A stretch of DNA of 64,000 nucleotides, taken from Telmatactis stephensoni (Eukaryota; Cnidaria; Anthozoa; Actiniaria; Isophelliidae). Of this stretch, positions 1-12,027 are shown piece by piece. The notes under the pieces are model-generated. The model was not told the DNA's origin and made no database searches. It saw nothing but the letters and a program-made list of their open reading frames with translations. How positions within the stretch are numbered: position 1 is the stretch's first letter; each line of letters opens with the position of its first letter. The stretch spans positions 699,001 through 763,000 of the forward strand of contig JALIZF010001816.1 of assembly GCA_029948255.1 (NCBI GenBank), read 5' to 3'. Both the position numbers and the translations under genes were made by a program.

Positions 1-788
1 ACCTTTTTTGACCTTTTTAGAGAATATCTGATTAGTCAATTTGTCTGTCAGCACCTTAGTGTTTGCCTTTATCCCAACATGCAAAAATATACCAGTTTAT
101 TCAACTTTTTATTTCACTATATATCTTAATTTTTTGCTGCAAAGACTTCTACAACGACGTTTTTGACACAATAACAAATCGTGTATTTTTTCGGCGTTCA
201 TGTTTCAGATGTTTTATCTATTACGTGACCAAACGCATCAGGTCAAATAGAGCCTTGATTCCATGAAAATATATAAATAAATTGTCTGGCCAGAATTGTG
301 TTAAAATTCATTACAAAAATGTCTCAAGATCTCTTGAATGCTTGAATGAAAAATATAATTGACTTGCCTCTATATGCGTTCGTTTAGCAACATGTAGGGT
401 GAGAAATTCGTAGATTTCCAGCTCAAAGGTTATTGCTACGAGTCGCGAGAGCTTCAGTTTTCAAGTACTCCATCGAAGTTCGATATTTGGTCAAAATATT
501 GGAGATCAAGCTCAAAATAACAGCCCATTCTGAAGCTCTTATAAGTGTCTAGGTATATCTCGAGTTAAAAGCTCCATTTTCTATTGTCTCACTACTGGAA
601 AAGCCTGTCTCTGAAAGCCATTTTTTGGGCTGTCCGCCATCTTGCATTCCTAAAGTTCCTGACTGGCGTCATCAGGAGCTTTAACACGTGACCGATTGCG
701 CAAGAAAGGCCTCTTCTGGCGACGAAAAGAGAAAAAAAAACATTTGCATTTTATAACTCGTTCCCGGCCTAAAGGCCTGGGCACGAGT
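1..788. mobile_element. Non-autonomous inverted-repeat element, copy 1 (left part cut by window edge)
   Basis: No gene is seen here. The sequence matches 17820-18742 and 25110-25650 block by block (for example the stretches around 60-240 and 300-620). Its right end at about 740-788 is an imperfect palindrome, ctcgttcccggcc ... ggcctgggcacgag, preceded by catttgcattttataa. The same end appears inverted at the start of copy 3 (25029), so the element has terminal inverted repeats of about 45-50 bp, each a hairpin in itself. No transposase ORF is visible. Confidence 0.7.
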
Positions 789-1520
789 AAAAAATATGCG
801 TCATAGGGACTTTAACATTCCAAATATGTCAAGGTTATTGAGATCGACCTTCAGTTACCAGCGATACGTGCCAAGTTTCGCACTCAAACAACGAAGAAAT
901 TAAACCGTAAAGCTATCATCTTTAAGTGGCTTCTTAAATTGATATTCTTTAACTGCGTGACCCAGACAAATCTGACGTTTTATATTCCACCCACTCATTT
1001 ACGCCTCTTTTTATTGCGTGATTTTGAAATTGTTGCCAGAAAACCCATGCCTCCTCACTTAAATTAGTCAAAAGCAGAAAGGTTGAAAATTAATTTCATC
1101 CATCGCTAATCAACAGCAATATTGACCGTGGTAAAAGTCTATGGAGTCCTAATTCCAGGATCCATTTCTTAACATTTCTTAACGCTGCGTGGAATATACA
1201 AGTCTAGAGCTTTCGGGTTATCAGTTCAACACCACGAGAAAGTAAACTTAAAACTTACAGCAGCCAAGAAATTGCACACAAAGGAATAAAAAACCCTGCG
1301 TAATTCCTGAAGATTTGAAAGCTAAACCGGCAAAGTGCGAGCTTAGTCGCTCGGCAGTATAGTAAGTGCTCTAATAGATGACAATCTAATTGGAGGTATT
1401 TTGAATCAGTGGGAGTTATGAATGTAAAATTCTCCTCCCACAGTCCATACCTCTATATGAAGAAAACAACAATTTACTCATTAATAAATTATCAATAAAA
1501 GTCTAATATCTCAAACTTAC
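789..1520. other. Intergenic or intronic DNA without recognisable gene
   Basis: AT-rich sequence with no ORF above background on either strand. If the signal-peptide exon at 1521-1615 is real, this stretch is its first intron on the minus strand. I looked here for a counterpart of the EMI exons of genes A and B and did not find one. Confidence 0.5.
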
Positions 1521-1615
1521 CCGTTACGCTTGAAATTCCCTGCGACTATTCTAGTCCCTGTTATTGCTGTGATGGCAGCGTTTGCAAGAAGAAATGTCAA
1601 GAATAATTTGATCAT
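1521..1615 (-). CDS. Signal-peptide first exon of a third secreted-protein gene (partial)
   Basis: On the minus strand an ATG at 1615-1613 opens 31 codons plus two bases (gg) ending at a strong donor, gg|gtaagt. The translation starts MIKLFLTFLLANAAIT, a short basic start and hydrophobic core typical of a signal peptide. The exon ends in the same phase, with the same split Gly codon, as the first exons of the EMI-EGF genes A and B further right. The orientation is also the same, so it may be the first exon of another tandem family member continuing beyond the left edge. No further exon was found between 1 and 1520. It could instead belong to an unrelated secreted protein or be a chance ORF. 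Confidence 0.45.
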
Positions 1616-1670
1616 TTTTGGTGCGAACGCTCAGTTTTGTAAGACCATCAGCTGAATGTAGGTTTTAGCA

Positions 1671-2120
1671 CCGATCTGCAATGAATTTATACCTCTTGGT
1701 GTTGACAGCCTTTCAAAAACCAAAAATGAAAACCGGAACGTCTTACCTAGCCGGATGAATTTTGAGGTCGAATCGTGCACGTTAATCAAGAGTCTTTCAG
1801 CTTTAAAGGAAGCCAGTAGCCTGTTTATCATTTGCTGGTTTTACGTTTCAGGGTCACAATATTTTGATCCATGATGGAATGCATTACCACAGACCTGCAA
1901 TGTCCTTAATATATATACCTCTTACGACTCGATATTGGTGCCGGTTGACTGCAGCCTTTCAAAAACAGGAACACCTTACCCTGCTTACCTAGCGGGACAA
2001 TTTTTGAGGTTGAATCGTGCACGTTAATCCAGAGCTTTTAGCTTTAAAGGAAGCCATTAGCCTGTAGCTGGTTTTATATTCCAGGGTCACAAAATTTTGA
2101 TACGATTCCAAGTCCATGAT
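1671..2120. repeat. Tandem direct duplication of about 210 bp
   Basis: Two adjacent copies, about 1671-1875 and 1895-2115, share ordered blocks: cagcctttcaaaaac, gaatcgtgcacgttaatc, agctttaaaggaagcca and cagggtcacaa. The copies differ by small indels. The segment lies just upstream (on the minus strand) of the signal-peptide exon at 1521-1615, so it may be a duplicated promoter region. Confidence 0.75.
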
Positions 2121-2455
2121 AAACTTCACGTTAGTAGTAAAAGGGAATTAATAATTGACCTTCCGTCTAACCACCGAACAATAGACAGACAGACAGAAGT
2201 TTTTATTTGGTGTCTTATATAACTAGTATATATGAACATTTTTCCAAATATGTGTGGTGTTAACTTCAGAAATACAAGTATAGCTATAAATAAATATTAA
2301 ATAAAGATGCACTAAATCATGCCTTGGCGCGCACTTTGTATCAGTTGCATGTGGGCCTGCGCGGCAAGAACTATCTTTTCAGTTCAAGAATTCTTTTTGA
2401 GAAACATTTAAAAACGTACTTTGCTACTGCTACTTGCAAAATAGATTGCAGTCAA

Positions 2456-2880
2456 GGGCCGGGGGGGAGGGAGGGGGTTACTCCACTGTAAAATGATCGG
2501 GTATGCTCGTCGTATCTCTTAGAGGTAAAATCAGCGATTTGGTGTCTTTTAGGGTGTTAAAATTGAAGTTTAGAGTTTCAGCATGCACTTCCTGGTCTCT
2601 TTTAGGGTAGCAAAAGAGCCCATCACTTATTGTCTTGTTCTCAAATATAATGGAAGAAATTTGCCCAACAAAAGCGTGTCAACCGTCAAATTTTGTGTTT
2701 CTAATAATAATTTTCATTAGCTTGTTATCACTGGTATCTCTTATAGTTAAAAATCGTCCAGCCACGCCCTCCTTAGAAGAATTCCGGTATCTTTTAGGGG
2801 TATTTTTGAAAATTTCCAACGAGCATACCCGATCTTTTTACAATGGAGTCTAGCCCCCCCCCCCCCCCCCCCCCCGGGAG
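2456..2880. mobile_element. TIR element with poly-G/poly-C ends (family 1, copy 1)
   Basis: Starts with a G run and ctccactgtaaaatgatcgg and ends with the inverse, gatctttttacaatggag, followed by a run of 22 C (2854-2875). The interior has repeats of the type tttggtgtcttttaggg. A close second copy lies at 27854-28250 and a diverged relative at 13195-13520. No transposase is encoded. Confidence 0.75.
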
Positions 2881-3192
2881 CCAAGGCTGGAATAGAATAA
2901 ATGTATGGATTTAAAAACTGTATTGGCGGAAAGTTTTGCCGTTATTCCACAAATAGTACCGTATTTCTCGATTAAACCAAATAACGAGAAGGATCTCCAC
3001 GATGGAGTTGTACATACAATGGTACCTGTTAAGCGGACACTCTTTTATATCAAGTCGACACTAGGTCAAGTCTCGGCGGAAATTTCTTCGCATATATATT
3101 TTCTGTAAATTGAATCTCCACTTAATTTAATTACACCTCTATTAAGAAGACACCAGACAAGGTCCCGTGGTACATATACCATTGTATCCCGA

Positions 3193-3592
3193 TATTGCTT
3201 GCTAACAATAGGCATCACCCTTTATATGTCAATCACAAAAAATTAATGTTAGGGCTCTATAAATGCCAAAAATGGAAGGAGCATGTCAAACTTAGTTATT
3301 GCTGAAAGTTTCAGATAATTATTTTAAAAAATTGAAAAACTGGTGAGTCTTAGAAGCACCAGGACCAAGAATGTACCTCGATCGTTCGAAAAACACCACA
3401 CATTCTTTGTAAAAAAGTAAATCCTTCCAAAATTCACCATTGCTTCACTTTTTATGATTATTATCTAAAACTTTCAGTGATTACTAAGTTTGACATGCTC
3501 TTTCCATTTGTGGCATTTATAGACCCCTAACGTTAGTTCTTGCGAGTGACATCAGATAAAGGATGACACCTATTGATAGCTAGCAAGCAATA
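3193..3592. mobile_element. 400-bp MITE-like element with long inverted repeats
   Basis: The left end tattgcttgct and the right end agcaagcaata are inverted copies, and complementarity continues inward for over 100 bp (ttagggctctataaatgcca against tggcatttatagacccctaa; gagcatgtcaaacttag against ctaagtttgacatgctc). No ORF inside. Confidence 0.75.
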
Positions 3593-5134
3593 GAAGTACC
3601 CTTATATTAATTATTTATTGATCATTATAAGGTTCAGGGCATACAGGCGCAATGGCAAGATAATACAAGACTCGAAAATGATAAATAATAATTAGATATT
3701 AAATAATAATATTAGATAATAATAAATCCCATCTCAGAACAAACTGCAAATTCAAATATGCTACGCATCCAGGAAGCAAGGCTATGAGATGTAAAGTAAT
3801 TTTGATTTTAGATCACGTGGGATTCCAGACAAAGACAACGAAGAAACCAAAGGTTATAAAGTCGCTTTCCCAACCGGAAGTACTTACTGATATCAGCGAG
3901 CTATATAGGTTTGTGTGGCCCTATAAGGCACAGTTCTCAGCGCTTTGGTCTGAAATAGGACCTAAAATCATTGCCAGAATTGTTGGCACGATTTTGTCGG
4001 GATGCGCGCCTGCAGTGCATGGTAATGAGACCGACTCCCCCACGCCCCCTGTACAATGTTGCTGCCGGAAAACTTCGACGCCTACTACTCGGCAATCAGT
4101 CCGACAGCTCTCTAGCATCCAGTAGCATTGCACAGGGGGGTCTAATAATATAGCAGCAGGTGTATAATGTACGAAATCAATGCCAACTAATTTTGACAAT
4201 GATATGATTGTTGGATTTATTAACCATTTTGACCTGATATAGGTACACTTTTAAGAAAACTCTTTCATTTTGGCCGGAAATAAAGATAGAATCTAAGAGA
4301 AAATCATTCCACCTTTTCGTCGAAATATGGCATTAAAAATAATCCTCCTGGTTTGAAATAGGTTAAGGGTTTCATCAAGCATCTCGTCTTCCAACCCCCA
4401 ATTTTCGGGAAGTGACTCCCACCTCTTCCCGAGCGTTTAACTGAGTTTAATTGAGTATGTATGAGTCTTAAATTTATTATAGCCTATGGGGGAGGGAGGA
4501 GAATTGAAGTTTGGCCTCTAAAGTGAATATACGAAGAAGAGGGAATTCCGGCCAGAAAAATTATATAGGGATGATCGTCCTACAGCCCCGGTCCCACATT
4601 TCCATCAAGACAATTATGACAGTCACTTGGTACCATACAGATCTTTATTCTTTCTGTTTACAAATTAAAAGTAACGCATTATAGTTATAGCCATTGTAGC
4701 CATTTATGTTTCACGCAAAAGGTATAGGGGACCGCCTGTATCAAGCAAAGTATTATAGTACTTTTTACAATCCTACTTTTATACGCTTGTCTAAATATGT
4801 ATATCTTTAATGTCATTTATCCTCGTAAGGACTTGCGCAGAGCAGAGCTAAATCACCAAATTACAGGTCTTATAATAACAGCATCTTAAATTATTCTGTT
4901 TGCTTAAATTGCCATTCGTATCACGTCTAAGGAACTGCAACAGAAAATGAACGAGAACATATATTAGAACATGCGCAGAGCAGATCTAAATTACCATTTT
5001 ACTGGTCTTATAATAACAGGGTTTTTGGATTTATTTTCATTGTTTAAATTACTATTCACATCGCTTCTGTTTTACTCCGGAACTGCAACAAAAAAGGTAG
5101 AGAATTAACAGGTTAGTAAAGCTAAAATTGGGCG
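3593..5134. other. Gene-free stretch downstream of gene A
   Basis: No supported gene. 4030-4140 has a partly inverted pair (cccctgtacaatgttgctg near 4046, cagtagcattgcacagggg near 4122) that looks like an old fold-back element. Two similar blocks, at about 4840-4900 and 4975-5040 (gcgcagagcag..ctaaat..ccaa/tta..ggtcttataataacag), form a degenerate direct repeat. ORFs of about 100 codons here have no recognisable domain. Confidence 0.5.
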
Positions 5135-8098
5135 TTAGCTGGTTTCAGTATAGTGACCTTGTATGTTGATGCACCTCTTGCGATCTGGTGCCAGACGATA
5201 TCCAAAGTTACATCGACATCGATAAGAACTGTACGTGTTTAGACAAACGTGTTCACATCCATGGCCAGGAGTTTTGCACTCGTCGATGTCTATTTTAAGG
5301 AAGGTAAAAACAAAATGTAAGGTGAATCAGGCAACTGAACCAGGCAAGAGTGGGGTTATTGATTAACCTTTCTGTTGCCGTAACATAGAGAAATTAACCG
5401 TAATTAAGTGCAAAAACAAAACAAAACAAAACAAAACAAAACAAAACAAAACAAAACAAAACAAAACAAAACAAAACAAAACAAAACAAAACAAAATATT
5501 AACCCCGTTAGCCTTAGAAGCCACCACCCCATTGAGACCCTCTATCTGTGTTTCACTGTACTGACACAGACTTACAAAGGAGTCAGTCAAGAAGAGGTGA
5601 ATAAAAATCACCATTATTCCCAGCAAGGCATTGATGAGCAAATACACGTAGCCTCGTTCCTTTGCATTGCATGTGGCAGGTGAAGGATATCTCGCGACTT
5701 CACTCCATACTTTGTCTAGGTCTTTCTTAGATCTTTTGATAGTACGATTTCGGTTACAGATAACATTTAAATCCTAGGCCTACTCCGGGCCCTAAAATCG
5801 CCGTAATTTTGGGCGATCTTAGGCGATTTAAGCAAAATTATCCCCAAAGATGCTCAAAACTTAAGGCGATTTTGGGCGATTTTAGGCGATTTTGGGCAAT
5901 TTTAGGGCCCGGAATAGGCCTAAATCCTACCTTGGCAAGTATTGGTGCTCTTGACGTAAGTCATGCCTTTAAAACAGTCACATCGGTAGCTTCCTTGTGT
6001 GTTAGTGCATCGTTGCTGACAGTTGCTGCCAGACAGACATTCATCAACATCTGACAAGATACAGGGATAATTAAATGCTTGGCTTATCTTTACTCACTGG
6101 ATGCTAATAAAAGAGAGGAATCTAGAACGAAGAGAAGGAAGAGAAAGAATGAGGAGAAGAAAGAGGAGGAAAAGGATCGAGAAGAAGGAGGAGGAGGAGG
6201 AATAAGAGCGTAGGAGATTGAGGTGGTGAAGGAGCAGAAGGAGCTAGAAGGAAGAGAGAAAGGAGTAAAAGATCAGTCCAACCAAACAAAAATTATAATC
6301 ACTTCCATATGCATTGAATTAAGTTCCGATCCATTGCAAAAAAAGTTCCTGAAACACACTTGTACTTCATACTGAACGATGGCAGGACGAATGGCGAATA
6401 CCATATGGAATCGAAGTAGCAGGTTATTAAACTCAAAGAGCCAAAATGTCAAATGCCACCAAACTTTGGCAAATGCGTATCAGATACAATGCTCTGTACT
6501 TCCGAAAAGGTGGCATATTAATTAACAGATCAATATAGAAAATTAACCTTGGTGAATATCTCCAAGAAGCTTTAGCACAACATTAAAAGGTTTTGTCAGA
6601 AACGTTTTGACCAATTGTAGCCAGCTTACAGTTTTTGATGTATAATTGCCAGTTAATGAAAAAAGTATATAAAAAAGCTTGTACTAGCTTATACCACTAT
6701 GTGGTTCACCCTAATATATATCATATATAACATAGCTACAATCTTACGCGCGACTCTGATTGGCCAGAAAGCAATGAACTATTTGCCCATGGGCTGCACT
6801 GCGTGCACACTATCTTCGTCATCGTCTCTTTCATATCGTTCGTTTTTAAGATGGCGATACATAAACACGCGCTCTGATTGGCCGAAAATCTATTAACTAT
6901 TTCCCCATGGGCTGCACGGCTCCGTTTTTAACGTTCTAGGCTCTGTTATAAATCATTTAGAGCCGCTTGCCCATGGCGTTATAGACGCACTTGAGAAAAA
7001 AAATGAACTCTAGTAACTTTTACGTTTGTTAATCGTTCTTTATATTTTTTCTCGTACGTCTATAACGTCATGGGTGCTCGGCTTTCTGTTGTTTAATTCA
7101 ATAATGTACATGATTTTATAATACTTTGTTTTGAAATACCTACCAATACATGTATAGGGACCATTTTGTCGATATCCCTTAGGACACAAGCAATGGAAGC
7201 CACCAATCGTGTTTATGCATGTTGGTATACACAGTGGATTATTTCCAGTACAAAAGCACTTAGGCGTAGATGCTTTACATTCGTTAATATCTAGGAATAT
7301 AATAAGCAAATAAGCAACTCCTTTTTAACCTTGATCCTAATAATATCATGCAGCTGGGGATCTTGATATTTTTCCAAGTAACTAACAGTCAAAATGTCTT
7401 TATCACTCAAACAGAAGATCATTTTTTCCCAAACATTTTAGAAGTAGTTAGGGCGAATTCATGAAGATTTTACTGAGGCGAGGATGCCTAAATATTTCTA
7501 TATGCCATCTTTTGTCAAAAAGGGTAAAGGGTGATATTCGGCACCTGTGATCTTCTAGGGGACGATGCACCCACCCCTTCCCTAAGTTCTGTCCTCTGTC
7601 CTAAGAGTCAGATTACAGACAGGAAAAAGAAAAGGAGTCGACGGTCCCTCCCTTATAGAAGGTACTAAGGCCCAACAAAATAATTAACAAAATTAATTAA
7701 TAAAATAATTAACAAAATTATTAACAAATTATTAACAATTTCCAATTGTAAACACGTACCAATGCATTTTCTTCGATCGTTAGGGTCAGGCTTGAATCCT
7801 TTTCTACAAAGACACTCATGTGATCCAGGCTTGTTGTAACATTCCTGTTGGCAACCACCATTTTGCAAGTAGCACTCATTAACATCTAAGAAAATAATAG
7901 ACAGCTTAAGCTGCACGGACGCGGGAAACGGCAGACGGCAAAGAGGATCACGTGACCTGCTTTTCTTGCGTCTGGCGTTGCTGTTTCAAAGCAAAGGTGA
8001 GTCACAAGAGAACAAAACAAGAGAAATGATGCCATTTCTTCAATATTTTTTCTTTTTTTGTTTTTCATCTGGAAACCTCATTTAAAAGCATAATAACC

Positions 8099-8188
<90 letters not shown>

Positions 8189-9520
8189 TTGATCGAAAGC
8201 CAAAATGGTATGAACACGTACCAGAGTGTCAGGTTGAAAACAACAAATTCAAAATCCTCTGGGATTTCAGCATACGAACCGATAATGAGATTCAGGCTAG
8301 ACGCCCTGACCTGGTAGTTATTGATAAAGAAGCCAAGACTTGTAAGATTATTGATGTAGCTATCCCCGAAGACACAGGGGTGAAAACTAAGGAAGATGAA
8401 AAAGTACAAAAATACCAAGATTTGGCTCGTGAAATCAGAAAAATGTGGGGTTTGCGAACAGAGGTGATACCTGTGGTGATGGGTGCATTGGGAACTGTAC
8501 CAAAGCGGCTTGAGAAATACCTTGAAACTATGGGAGTGAGTACACCCATTGAGCTAATTCAGAGGACAGCGTTGCTTGGTACAGCTAGAATTTTGAGACA
8601 GGTGATAGAGATCACCTAAGGAAATGAAAGGCAGATAGGTATTCTTTGACAGTTTGTTACTGTCCAATGCCTATGAAATACCAGCAGAAAGATCATAAGC
8701 TGTGAATGATATTCATTTTTCAATAATAATAATAATAATAACAACTAATAATTAATATTTGAGATTTCGAGTTACCTTGTACATTTCGAGAGATTTAATA
8801 GGAAATTGGAATTTTTAAATAATCACGTTTACAGCGACTTACCATAATTGCATGTGTATCCTTGCCAACCTGGATCACATTTACAAGTGTCTCCTGCTAT
8901 ACATCTACCATGAACACACCCATTGAGACAGATTGCTGTTCATGTGGAAACAACTAATTAATCATTAAAACATTTTTGGATAAATTCATTTGTATAAATC
9001 AGAACTTATCAATTATCATTTTATTTCAACACAGGAAATTCCCTTGATCAAAACTGGTGCACTGATTTTTTTGAAAAAAGTCAATTACTGGCTATAAATG
9101 TTTTAGATTTAAGATCTAAGAGGGAGAGAAACAAAGAAACAAAGAATTAAGAAAGCAAGCAAGAAAGAAAGCAAGAAAGCAAGAAAGCAAGAAAGCAAGA
9201 AAGCAAGAAAGCAAGAAAGCAAGAAAGCAAGAAAGCAAGAAAGCAAGAAAGCAAGAAAGCAAGAAAGCAAGAAAGCAAGAAAGCAAGAAAGCAAGAAAGC
9301 AAGAAAGCAAGAAAGCAAGAAAGCAAGAAAGCAAGAAAGCAAGAAAGCAAGAAAGCAAGAAAGCAAGAAAGCAAGAAAGCAAGAAAGCAAGAAAGCAAGA
9401 AAGCAAGAAAGCAAGAAAGCAAGAAAGCAAGAAAGCAAGAAAGCAAGAAAGCAAGAAAGCAAGAAAGCAAGAAAGCAAGAAAGAAAGAAAGAAAGCAAGA
9501 AAGAAAGAAAGCAAGCAAGC

Positions 9521-9585
<65 letters not shown>

Positions 9586-11918
9586 CCAGGGAATAACAAA
9601 CGCACCAATGTGCATTATCACTGACCAGTACTTCAAGGGTAGCTATACTCACGTTTTTTACAATCCATATCTGCAGGCTTCTCTCTTTCCCAATGAAGAC
9701 AGCACTTTAACGAGTAGCCATGATACACTTTTGTCATGGTTTCGTTGAAAATCTTTACTATAGGTCTATGAACAAGATATTTACTACAGTTGTTACCAAT
9801 TAAATCCACTTAAATAGCAGACCATCATATTTTTTCTTACCCAAACTTTATACATCGTTCTTTGTATACAAACATTCGTCTCAACCATGCAATAGGGATA
9901 CTCTTGTTGCACCATCCCATATATTTCTGTGTGACCATGCGCCTTACAGCTATTGTGATATTTCTTGTTTTGCTCAATGGATGTCTGCACACATTGGATC
10001 TGTAAGTAAAAATATCGTAAAATGTACTTCAAGCAAACAAAAATAGTTTTTCATTTTCTTGTCAATTTTAAAGAAAAAAGTCTATCAGGACCCCTGCTGA
10101 AAAACGTGGTGGTGACGGTCGAATTCATAATTATTAGTTATTAATTTCAACTTCCCTTTCATTTTGATTTACGATTTTAACACTTGCAAGGCAAAATAAT
10201 ACACTAGAGCCCCGATAAATCGATCCCTTTCAACTTGAAAACCTCGCTATCTTGAACACAAACCCATGTCGATCCCTTGAGTCATTTTTTCAGTTAATAT
10301 AGCTAATTCAATTAACGTTGTCGCTGAAAAAAGCCTAAAGCCTAAAGCGGAATCATGAAAATTTTTTATCACCGTGACATCATTACAATAAAAAATTCAC
10401 TGTATGCTTGCAGATTCTACAACTCGGACACATATTCCTTAATTTCTCAGATAGCCTACGGGGAAGTTTGTTAGTGCACAAAAGATATTTGAAAGGCTTT
10501 AGCCTTTAGGCTTTTTCAGCGACAACGTTAATTGGAATAGCTATATATCGGCAAGAGAGCATAAATAAGAGAGGGAAACTTGTTAATGGGGCGCGCGCCG
10601 TGATGATTCCCATCTGTGCTATTTTTAGTAACCGGATGCAGTTTAATTTTCGTCTTACCCTACTCCCGCGCGTCATAATTTGACACTTCCGGAACCAGAG
10701 AACCGTTCAGTGCAGATTTGAGTTTTCAAAAACAGCGTTAAAATCAAAGTTATCTTAAAACTGCTGTTGTTCATATTATCTACTATCAAAAGTGTGTACT
10801 TTCTGATTACAAACAAAGGAACGATTTTGATGAAAAACAAGGCAAAAACGTCGAGGATTTTGTTGTGTTTTTGAAAGAAATTTTAGCGGAAATGCGCGCG
10901 CGCTACACGTCATTGAGCGCGCGCTTAGGTTTATTCAAAATTTTTTGCTCATTTAGATGAGAAAAATTCGTTTGTTTTTATAATTTTTTATGTAAATTAT
11001 TAATTGGACATCGGATGGCTTTTTCGTGGAATCTAGAATAAATTTGGTATCGATTGTGTGATTTTATGATGCTCAAATCGCGAAATTCCACTCGTTCAAT
11101 TTTTCGACGCACAGGAGTAGGGTAAGACGAAAATTAAACTGCATCCGGTTACTAAAAATAGCACAGATCGGTTATCCCGCTATCTCGAACAATATTTGAC
11201 TTGAAACGTTAATCATGATTAATATACACCGGGATTACTTCGGTCTCAGCTTCTGTGTTCGATGATTCTGGAAAGCACGGTTTTCATTATCTACTGCGGA
11301 AGCAGAAGCAGAGACACATGCCAAACTCAGTGAGGCACTGTCCATAAAAAGTTAACATGTGAGTTGAGCGTTGCACGCAAAATATTTAATGTAGAGGTAG
11401 TGAGTGTGAGATCAAAGACGGCCCAATGGAAGATTAAAGAAAGCTAAAGTATAGTTGACTTGCGTCTAGACAAGTTTCTTCCCACCTAGGTGAGCAATGC
11501 AACACTGAGTCTGCGCATTCTGCTCCCTAGGCTGAATGATGTTGACTTGTTTCCATAGCCAAAAATGTCCTTGATCGACAAATGACTGGAATCAAATGAT
11601 TACATTGTGGTTGTCGTGGTACATTGGGCATTTAGTCCCACTGCAAGGGCAGTTCGGACTGTGGAAACAGGAACGAATATTTTTAAAGGGCCAATGCTGC
11701 ATTGATTTAACCCAGTAGAGTATCGTAGGAACTCAAAAGGCGCTTTATAATAATATTCTACAATTTAGAGTACCTTACTATAATAGGAATTTACCATCTC
11801 TTGATACCTACCCCTGGATTTTAAGTCCATTGTTTTCAATGAAGTCTGGAAATCTTGCCACTGAGAAACAAATACAAGACATAAACAGCACAAAGCACGT
11901 ACATCTTATCCAAGCCAT
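5135..11918 (-). CDS. Gene A: secreted EMI and multi-EGF domain protein, 8 exons
   Basis: Complete gene model. Exons in transcript order: 11812-11918, 9841-9999, 9653-9765, 8843-8935, 7760-7885, 7144-7290, 5931-6050, 5135-5289. They sum to 1020 nt, i.e. 339 codons plus TAA, and every junction is GT-AG with matching phase. Exon 1 is a signal peptide ([18 protein letters not shown]). Exons 2-3 form an EMI-like domain that starts with NVCRHP and ends near [14 protein letters not shown]. Exon 4 is a classical EGF domain ([10 protein letters not shown] ... [10 protein letters not shown]). Exons 5-8 are one EGF domain each, opening with the calcium-binding signature DVNEC, DINEC, DVDEC and DIDEC. 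By family the product should be an extracellular matrix or adhesion protein in the style of EGFL7 or MEGF6. The final exon reads through to a stop after the last EGF domain, with no transmembrane segment. The function is inferred from domains only. Confidence 0.86.
5412..5496. repeat. (AAAAC)n microsatellite
   Basis: About 17 units of acaaa in the last intron of gene A. ORFs over it are low-complexity artefacts. Confidence 0.95.
5776..5921. mobile_element. 146-bp TIR element with tandem-repeat core and 7-bp target duplication
   Basis: The ends aggcctactccgggccctaaaat and attttagggcccggaataggcct are inverted repeats. The core is built of repeated ggcgattttg/ggcgatttta units. It is flanked on both sides by aaatcct (5769-5775 and 5922-5928), a clean 7-bp target-site duplication. 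A second member is at 57227-57485. In gene A the element starts at position +10 of the intron after exon 7, whose donor GT is at 5930-5929. Confidence 0.85.
6120..6270. repeat. GA-rich low-complexity stretch
   Basis: Purine-rich sequence of gaagaag/gaggagga units in an intron of gene A. Confidence 0.8.
8098..8188. repeat. (AAT)n microsatellite
   Basis: About 30 uninterrupted aat units in the intron between exons 4 and 5 of gene A, directly before the retroelement fragment. A shorter aat run (8722-8741) follows that fragment. Confidence 0.95.
8189..8741 (+). mobile_element. 3' fragment of a non-LTR retrotransposon (C-terminal nuclease-like part)
   Basis: A plus-strand frame from about 8206 to the TAA at 8617-8619 is open for about 137 codons, antisense to gene A. 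It reads WYEHVPECQ, then [53 protein letters not shown], and [13 protein letters not shown]. The RPDLVV..D....IIDVAIP pattern resembles the PD-(D/E)XK restriction-like endonuclease found at the C terminus of some LINEs. The reverse transcriptase that should precede it is missing, replaced by the aat repeat, so this looks like a 5'-truncated insertion. The short aat run after the 3' UTR would be its tail. The LINE clade is not resolved. Confidence 0.65.
9146..9584. repeat. (GCAAGAAA)n and (AAGT)n microsatellite
   Basis: Over 40 near-identical gcaagaaa units to about 9480, then gaaa units, ending in aagt units at 9553-9584. It lies in the intron between exons 3 and 4 of gene A. Overlapping ORFs of 150-178 codons in three frames are pure repeat translation. 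Confidence 0.97.
10297..10546. mobile_element. 250-bp fold-back element in intron 1 of gene A
   Basis: Inverted ends of about 50 bp: atatagctaattcaattaac ... gcctaaagc on the left and the complement ending gttaattggaatagctatat on the right. The two ends differ at only a few positions. No ORF. Confidence 0.8.
10613..11167. mobile_element. 555-bp element with 54-bp perfect terminal inverted repeats
   Basis: 10613-10666 (starting tctgtgctatttttagtaac) is the exact reverse complement of 11114-11167 (ending gttactaaaaatagcacaga). The interior is AT-rich with acgtcattgagcgcgcgct-type blocks and no transposase ORF. Perfect terminal repeats suggest a young non-autonomous DNA transposon. It sits in intron 1 of gene A. 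No clear target duplication was found directly outside the ends. Confidence 0.85.
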
Positions 11919-12027
11919 GACTTGGTTTAAACTGAGTAACCTATAAACATTTCAACTTAATTATAAACGTGTGTATGTATCGAGTTTCAGTAATACAACT
12001 AGGTTTCATATTTGACCCTCATATGAT

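Noticed and set aside
9109..9652. Three overlapping ORFs of 150-178 codons on the minus strand
   Set aside because: All are frame variants of the gcaagaaa microsatellite inside an intron of gene A.
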